Source: Corinectria fuckeliana
Lineage: Eukaryota > Ascomycota > Sordariomycetes > Hypocreales > Nectriaceae
Direction: 5' to 3'
NCBI GenBank assembly: GCA_019137255.1
Contig: WPDH01000171.1
Coordinates: forward strand, 1-64,000
Length of the DNA: 64,000 nucleotides
The translations under genes and the position numbers were made by a program. The notes beneath the pieces are model-generated. The model had not been told where the DNA came from. It saw only the letters and a program-made list of their open reading frames with translations, and did not search any database. This document shows positions 57,060-64,000 of this stretch, piece after piece. Numbering within the stretch: the stretch's first letter is position 1; every line of letters starts with the position of its first letter.

Positions 57060-59588
57060 TTGGACCTGGTTTGGTATTAGTAAAAGTAGACAAGTTAACA
57101 GGACTAGTTTGTCATTTCTTCGCGCCTTTGCTCTTTTGGTAATTACTTTTGCAATGCAGTGCCGGAAGGGATATTGGAAGAGCATCAGGGGTTCATCTGG
57201 GCTACTTCTTACCACATTCCTTAGCAAAGTGTATCGTATTGATCAAACGCTATCTCACTCCTTGGACTTCTGAAGCCGAAAACCCACACGATACGTATGA
57301 TGTATGATACATTCTCCATTCACCCGTGTCAAGTTAGTCCATAAGATGATGATGCCTGGAGGTGGAGTTGTAAAAAGCAATAAAACTCCCCACCTAGAAA
57401 CGTTAAAGCAGACGAGGCGTCAGGGTGCGTGAATGCAATTTAAGACCTTGTATCCTCTACTAACGAAGTGCTCACGAGTTTCTCAGGCCGATCAACATGC
57501 GATTTTATGAATATGAGGCCGAACAGAGCTAAGATGTCACAGCATCTAAAGGCCAAACCGAAGCTCCCGGGTAGGGCGACTTACGATACTTGGATCCATG
57601 ATGAAAAGTCTCACGTCTTCCCCAGCCATCAATCGTCACATCGAGTTCGACTATCGTGAAAAGCGGTACGTTACAGCCTCAATCAAAGCACGTGGTGATG
57701 GAAGCATCGAGAATCCTGGGCCGGGGTCATGCGGGGGCTTCCGATCCTCAACTCAATTCAACGGGATGAAGAGATAGACAAACCAGATGCCACCTGTAAT
57801 TGGCTGCCAGCGTATATTGTCCGCTGGCCCCCTCAGAGTTCAGGTCCAGCCCATAACGTTATCGGTTTCGGGAACTTTGACGCTCCCGTCCCCGATCTCG
57901 TCCCCGTGGGTTCCACCACAACAGGTGGGTTCACCCCGACATCACCAGGTTTATGTGGGTTAGTCCCGACGGCGAAGAAAATTTGCCAGTGGTTGAGGAT
58001 GGATTCCGCCATGGCATGGGCTCATGACCAGTCACAATGGATTGTCCCGGGTTACTCAGCGGAAGAAGGAGAGACAGCAGGCTTCTTGTTGGGAATCCTC
58101 ACGCAGTGCCTCCTTATCTTTATGAAGTAATCTCGCCGCCCGTACGGAGTACCTAGGTAGTTGTTGAATTGGTGACGGTCAACTTTCAGTTGGCATCAGT
58201 ACATACCTAGTATGCTTACTGATTAACTGGACTAGTCCATTGTTTGGCGGGTCCTTCAAAGGCAAATGCTTCTGGGAACAATCAATCAAGCTGTCAATCC
58301 ATCAATCAATCAATGCAATACGAATACACTCCCATCCCCGCCCCCCAAGCGCAGAACTCTCGATGGCGGCGACAATGCTTATTTATCGTGATTCCGTTCG
58401 GCCGACTCATCGGGCTTCTTTAAGCTTATAACAGCCCGATTCGAGCATGGCTGCGGCAAGCAATCTCGGGCGACGGGTCCCTCTTCTACTCCGAGAAGGA
58501 CGGACTGTCGGGGTCGACTACGAGTCCCCAGGATGAGGTCATCTCCTATTCTGGCAATTCATGCACAAATATGCCCCACTCCGGCTCGAGCGAACTGACC
58601 GAAGACCCAAACGTCCCCAGTCTAAGACGGGTGGCTTGTTCCAACGTCTCTCGCCGTGCCGAGGGACGTCTCATTTTGCAACCCGCCCTCACAACCGTAT
58701 CTGGTTGTTTATTGTGCTAGTCAGTAGTCTTGCTTCGTAGAATAAACCAAGGCATTATACTATATTGTTCGTTCGTATTATTACCGGCGTTCCCAAAGGC
58801 TATTCCATACCATGTTATCCAGCGTCCCTCTTCTTCACAGTTCACACTCTCCCCCCCTCCTTCCTCCTCCCTCCTCCCTCCTCCATCCTAGCCTCTAGAG
58901 TAAAGTAGATCAATATCTATCAACTTTAACAACATTGAATTGATAAGCAGCCCCCCTCCCCCTCAGTTCGTATTTCCCCCTTTGCAAATCCCACTGCAGA
59001 GGCAACTAGCTGGTCCCCACCACCTCAAGGCTGTGCGTTGGCCCGGGGTCCTCGAGGAGTCCGAGACGGAGGCGTCTCCCTACGCAGCACACAACCTGGA
59101 CCCTAAACGGAGTCCCAAGATGGAAACCACGGATATCGATTGCGTAGCTCCCCAGCACGGCCCACTCAAGGCTCAGGTTGTCCGACGTGGCGGACGGGTT
59201 GTAGTCTCCGTTACCACGGCCGTCACTACCGGGGGTTTGGTTTATAATACTTTATCTTGGATCCCCCACCAAGAATAATCTCCCCATCTCCAATCCTTAG
59301 ATCCTTCACTTCGAAGCCCCCCCCCCTTATTTACCTTTCACTCTCTTTTTCCTTTGGCCCTAGCCAGGACATCATCCCGTTAGCTACCCTCTGAGACGAT
59401 CCGCCCAGAGTCCAGAGCAAACGGGACCCGTCCGAGGAGGCAATTCGCATCAGCCCAAAAGACAACAAACAAACAGCACCCTCGATTTGTCCTTTTCAGG
59501 CTACGCGTTCCCGACACAAAGGCCCTCCCGCATTACGCCTCGACTAATACAACCCCCCCCCTCGACTGGAAGACTTGCTCCGCCCATC
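57060..59588. other. Long intergenic and 5' leader region of the ABC transporter
   Basis: About 2.5 kb without a supportable gene. A frame at 57729-58130 has no recognisable features. An ATCA-type repeat lies at about 58280-58315 and pyrimidine tracts at about 58845-58890. The region just before 59589 is C/T-rich and likely the transporter's untranslated leader. No mobile element identified. Confidence 0.5.
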
Positions 59589-62500
59589 ATGGCCCAACCA
59601 ACGGACGGCAATCAGCCGATCCCGCCCAAGTCTCCCGCTGCGAGCTACAACACCTACGTCGACAGCGCGAGCGGCACCCCGCCCCCTCCCGGCAAGGCCT
59701 CAGATCAAGATGACAAGGGCAAGACCGAAGACCCGTCCACGGCGGCCACTGGCGAGACCGACCACGAAGACGATGGATCTGAGATGGAGCGCCGATCGTC
59801 CATCATCCAGACCCTCGCCCGCCAGTACACCAACCACTCGATGAAGAAGGTCGCTACCCAGGTCGACTCGCCCTTTGAGAGCACCGACCCCAACTCGCCG
59901 CTGAACCCCCACGGCGAGAAGTTCAACGCCCGGGCTTGGGCCAAGTCTCTCGCCCACACGGTCAACGAGCACGGATCCGGCTTCCGCCGCACCGGCCTCT
60001 GCTTCCAGAACATGAACGTCTTTGGATACGGCGCCGAGACGGACTACCAGAAGGACGTGGCCAACGTCTGGCTCGAGGTGCCCAACATGCTGCGCAAGGT
60101 CTTGAAAACCGACAAGAAGAGACGCATCGACATCCTCGACGACTTCGACGGCATCGTCCGCTCCGGCGAGATGCTCGTCGTGCTCGGCCCCCCGGGCTCC
60201 GGATGCTCGACCTTCCTCAAGACCATCTCGGGCGAGACCAACGGCATCTACGTCGACGACACGACCTACTTCAACTACCAGGGCGTGAGCGCCCACGAGA
60301 TGCACAAGCAGCACAAGGGCGAGGCCATCTACACGGCCGAGGTCGACGTGCACTTCCCCATGCTCCCCGTCGGCGAGACCCTCACCTTTGCTTCGCGTGC
60401 GAGGTGCCCCCGGACTCTCCCGGCCGGCGTCACGGCCCACGAGTTCTGCGACCACATGCGCGACGTGGTCATGGCCATGTACGGCATCAGCCACACGGTC
60501 AACACGCGCGTGGGCAACGAGTACGTCCGCGGCGTCTCCGGCGGCGAGCGGAAGCGTGTCACCATCGCCGAGGCCACCCTCTCCACGGCGCCCTTCCAGT
60601 GCTGGGACAACTCGACCCGCGGCCTCGACTCGGCCAACGCCATCGAGTTCTGCAAGACGCTGCGGCTGCAGTCGGAGCTGTTCGGCCAGACCTGCGCCGT
60701 GTCCATCTACCAGGCGCCCCAGACCGCCTACGACCTGTTCGACAAGGCCCTCGTCCTGTACGAAGGCCGCCAGATCTTCTTCGGCCCGGCCGACAAGGCC
60801 CGCGCGTACTTCATCAACCTCGGCTTCGAGTGCCCGACCCGCCAGACCACGCCCGACTTCCTGACGTCGATGACGGCGCCCTCGGAGCGCATCGTCCGCC
60901 CCGGCTTCGAGGACCGCGCCCCCCGAACGCCCGACGAGTTTGCGTCTTGCTGGAAGCGCAGCGCCGAGTACAAGGCGCTCCAGGAGGAGATTGAAGACTA
61001 CAAGCACGCTCACCCCGTCGGCGGCTCCGACGCCGACGCCTTCCGCGAGCACAAGGCGTCGACGCAGGCCCGCGGCCAACGCCTCAAGTCCCCGTTCACT
61101 CTGTCGTACCTGCAGCAGGTCCAGCTGTGCCTCTGGCGAGGCTGGAAACGCCTGCTCGGAGATCCCGGGCTCACGATATTCATGCTTCTCGCCAACTCCA
61201 GCTTGGCTCTCATCATCTCGTCCCTCTTCTACAACATGGAGCAGACCACAGGCTCGTTCTACAGTCGCGCCGCCGTCCTGTTCGTTGCAATCTTGGCCAA
61301 TGCGTTTTCTAGTGCCCTCGAAATCCTGACTCAGTACGCCCAACGTCCGATTGTGGAAAAACACGTCCGTTACGCCTTCTATCACCCGTCTGCAGAAGCA
61401 ATTTCATCCATCCTCGTCGACATGCCCTACAAGATATTAAACGCCATATTCTACAACTTGATCTTGTATTTCATGGCCAATCTTAACCGCGAGCCTGGCA
61501 ACTTCTTCTTCTTCCTGCTGGTTGTCTTCCTCATGGTCTTGGCCATGTCGGGTATCTTCCGAACAATGTGAGTTGCAACCCTTCCCAGCCAATACATCGA
61601 CAATACTAACAGTGTCCAGTGCATCCGTCTCACGTACCCTGTCCCAGGCCATGGTGCCGGCGTCCATCCTCATTCTGGCCCTCGTCATCTTCACTGGTTT
61701 CGTCATCCCCGTCGACTACATGCTCGGATGGTGCCGTTGGATCAACTACATCGATCCTGTCGCATACGGATTCGAGGCTCTCATGATCAACGAGTTCCAC
61801 AACCGAAACTACACCTGCGCCGCGTACATCCCCAGCCCAACCGTCAGCGGCTACGAGGATGTCGGGGTCATGGAACGCGCTTGCAACGCCGTCGGCGCCG
61901 TGGCCGGTTCGGACATTGTCCGCGGAGAAGACTACATCAACACGGCCTACAAGTACTACGCCGCTCACAAGTGGCGCAACGTCGGTATCCTCATCGGCTT
62001 CGCCATCGCCTTCCACATCATCCACATCGTCGCCACCGAGTACATCGCCGCCAAGAAGTCCAAGGGCGAGGTTCTCATCTTCCGTCGCGGAAACAAGCGT
62101 CCCGCCAAGATCTCCGACGATGTCGAAACCTCCATGTCCCACCCCGTTGCAGGTGCGGAGAAGACGAGTGGCAACTCCAGCGACGACGCCGGTGTCATCC
62201 AGGGCTCGACCAGTGTCTTCCACTGGAACGATGTTTGCTACGATATCAAGATCAAGAACGAGCCCCGCCGCATTCTGGACCACGTGGATGGCTGGGTGAA
62301 GCCCGGTACCCTGACCGCTCTGATGGGAGTCTCCGGAGCCGGCAAGACCACACTGCTCGATGTCCTCGCTGACCGTGTCTCGATGGGTGTCATCACAGGC
62401 GAGATGCTCGTCGACGGCAAGCTTCGCGATAACTCGTTCCAGCGGAAAACCGGATATGTTCAACAGCAGGATCTTCACCTGGAAACAAGCACCGTTCGCG

Positions 62501-64000
62501 AAGCTTTGGAGTTCAGCGCCCTTCTCCGACAGCCCGAAACGACACCCAAGGCCGAAAAGCTTGCCTACGTGGATGAAGTCATCAAGCTTCTCGACATGGC
62601 CGAGTATGCCGACGCTATTGTGGGAGTTCTAGGCGAGGGTCTCAACGTCGAGCAGCGAAAGCGTCTTACCATTGGTGTTGAGCTAGCTGCCAAGCCTCCT
62701 CTCCTTCTGTTCGTTGACGAACCTACCTCCGGCCTCGACTCCCAGACATCTTGGGCCATCCTCGATCTCCTTGAGAAGCTCTCCAAAGCCGGCCAGTCCA
62801 TCCTCTGCACCATCCACCAGCCCTCCGCCATGCTCTTCCAGCGCTTCGACCGCCTCCTGTTCCTCGCAAAGGGAGGCCGCACCGTCTACTTTGGCGATAT
62901 TGGAAAGAACTCCGAGACCCTGGTGTCCTACTTCGAGAAGCACGGCGCTCCCCCTTGCCCCCACGAGGACAACCCTGCGGAATGGATGCTCGGAGCCATC
63001 GGCGCCGCCCCCGGCTCCACCACTGACCATGACTGGCACCAGGTCTGGCGTGAGAGCTCCGAGTACGCAAGCGTGCAGGCTGAGCTCGAGCGCCTCAAGA
63101 TTGAGGGACCGGCCCACGACGCAGCAGAGCACCACACGGCAGCTTCGTACCGCGAGTTTGCCTCTCCTCTCTGGGACCAGCTGTTCATCGTCACCCGCCG
63201 CGTCTTCCAGCAGTACTGGCGAACCCCCTCGTACCTCTACTCCAAGTTCACCCTGTGCTGCTCGGTTGCCCTGTTCATCGGTCTGGTCTTCCTTGACGCT
63301 CCTCTGTCGATCCAGGGCCTGCAGAATCAAATGTTCGCCATTTTCAACATCCTCACCATCTTCGGACAGCTTGTGCAGCAGCAGATGCCGCATTTCGTCA
63401 CGCAACGAGCCCTCTACGAGGTCCGAGAACGCCCGTCCAAGACTTACAGCTGGAAGATCTTCATGCTCTCGCAAATCATCACTGAGATTCCCTGGAACTC
63501 GGTCATGTCCATCTTCATGTTTGTCTGTGTCTACTACCCCGTCGGCCTCAACAACAACGCTACTACGCAGACGGCCGAGCGCGGTGCTCTGATGTGGCTC
63601 TTGTTCTGGCAGTTCTTGGTCTTCACCTGCACCTTTGCCCACGCCTGTATCGCCATTACGGACACGGCCGAAGCAGGCGGCAACCTGGCCAACATTCTCT
63701 TCATGCTCTGCCTTCTCTTCTGCGGTGTTCTCGCCTCTCCTGATGACATGCCTGGCTTCTGGATCTTCCTGTACCGGGTGTCGCCGTTTACCTACTTGGT
63801 CTCTGCAATGCTGTCGACGGGTCTCGCAAACACCGACGTCACATGCGCCGACATCGAGCTGATCAACTTCCTGCCCCCCAAAGGCAAGACGTGTGGAGAA
63901 TACATGGATGCCTACATGGACATAAACGGCGGATATCTGCAGGATCCCATGAACACCACGAGCTGCAACTACTGCACCATCTCCAGCACCAACACGTTCC
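59589..64000 (+). CDS. PDR/ABCG full-size transporter, partial at the window end
   Basis: Exon 1 runs 59589-61568; the intron ends CAG at about 61619 and exon 2 continues past 64000. The start at 59589 opens a charged N-terminal tail. NBD1 has GPPGSGCSTFLK (Walker A with Cys in place of Lys, usual in fungal PDR proteins), VSGGERKRVTIAE and a WDNSTRGLDSA Walker-B region. The first membrane domain follows (from about FMLLANSSLALIISSLFY). NBD2 has GVSGAGKTTLLD, the altered signature LNVEQRKRLTIG and LLLFVDEPTSGLDS. The second membrane half then begins (SKFTLCCSVALFIGLVFLD). This reverse NBD-TMD order is the ABCG/PDR layout, exporting drugs and toxins. The last stretch is in a Cys-rich extracellular loop (CNYCTISST), so the final helix and C-terminus lie beyond the window. 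Confidence 0.95.

Noticed and set aside
58940..59278. A 112-codon plus-strand frame before the ABC transporter.
   Set aside because: It starts at a non-ATG codon and its protein shows no recognisable features.
59700..61385. A very long open frame on the minus strand, opposite the ABC transporter.
   Set aside because: It is the mirror of GC-rich codon use in the transporter; its protein is Val/Gly/Ala-rich without any family motif.
62683..63642. Another long minus-strand frame opposite the transporter's second half.
   Set aside because: Same mirror effect; the plus strand carries the NBD2 and membrane motifs.

Overview
The window looks like nuclear DNA of a filamentous ascomycete (Pezizomycotina; a Sordariomycete such as the Fusarium or Colletotrichum lineages is my best guess). 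The reasons are short spliceosomal introns of about 45-150 bases with fungal signals, fungal-only protein families (Fungal_trans_2 regulators, F-box proteins, PDR-type ABC transporters, small secreted proteins), single-gene transcription units on both strands, and an AT-rich block with the marks of repeat-induced point mutation (RIP). All gene models come from reading splice signals and protein conservation by eye.

Layout. Bases 1-1795 are a RIP-like AT-rich block ending abruptly. 2.6-10.8 kb: a TauD/TfdA-type dioxygenase with a probable frameshift, an F-box protein, a Fungal_trans_2 regulator with an odd splice site, and a short-chain dehydrogenase (SDR). 12.6-15.2 kb: an EgtD/EasF-type SAM methyltransferase and a decayed small-secreted-protein gene. 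15.6-27.9 kb: a compact metabolic neighbourhood with a stand-alone histidinol-dehydrogenase-like enzyme, an SDR, an MFS transporter, a berberine-bridge-type FAD oxidase and a regulator carrying both C2H2 and Zn2Cys6 fingers. 28-39 kb: a small secreted protein, a conserved CxxC protein, a frameshifted APH-like kinase, a DUF4185-like protein and a broken lactonase-like propeller, with long gene-poor gaps and two assembly gaps (runs of N). 39.7-48.9 kb: an apparent organosulfur-type cluster with a flavin monooxygenase, an allantoate/pantothenate-family permease with about 21 introns, and two side-by-side TauD/Jlp1-type dioxygenases, the first divergent from the permease. 49-57 kb: GNAT acetyltransferase, ankyrin protein, a long secreted Ser/Thr-rich protein and a small But2-like secreted protein. 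59.6 kb to the end: a PDR/ABCG transporter running off the window.

How the genes may work together. The 39.7-48.9 kb group makes sense as uptake plus oxidative cleavage of a small organic acid, most simply a sulfonate: permease for import, Fe(II)/2-oxoglutarate dioxygenases to release sulfite, flavin monooxygenase acting on a related compound. The 15.6-27.9 kb group makes sense as import plus stepwise oxidation of an alcohol or sugar-like substrate under a local regulator. The HisD-like enzyme belongs, by its motifs, with the family outside histidine biosynthesis that includes sulfopropanediol dehydrogenase. Both pathway readings are inference. The left part and the 33-39 kb part hold several damaged genes, as in accessory fungal DNA.
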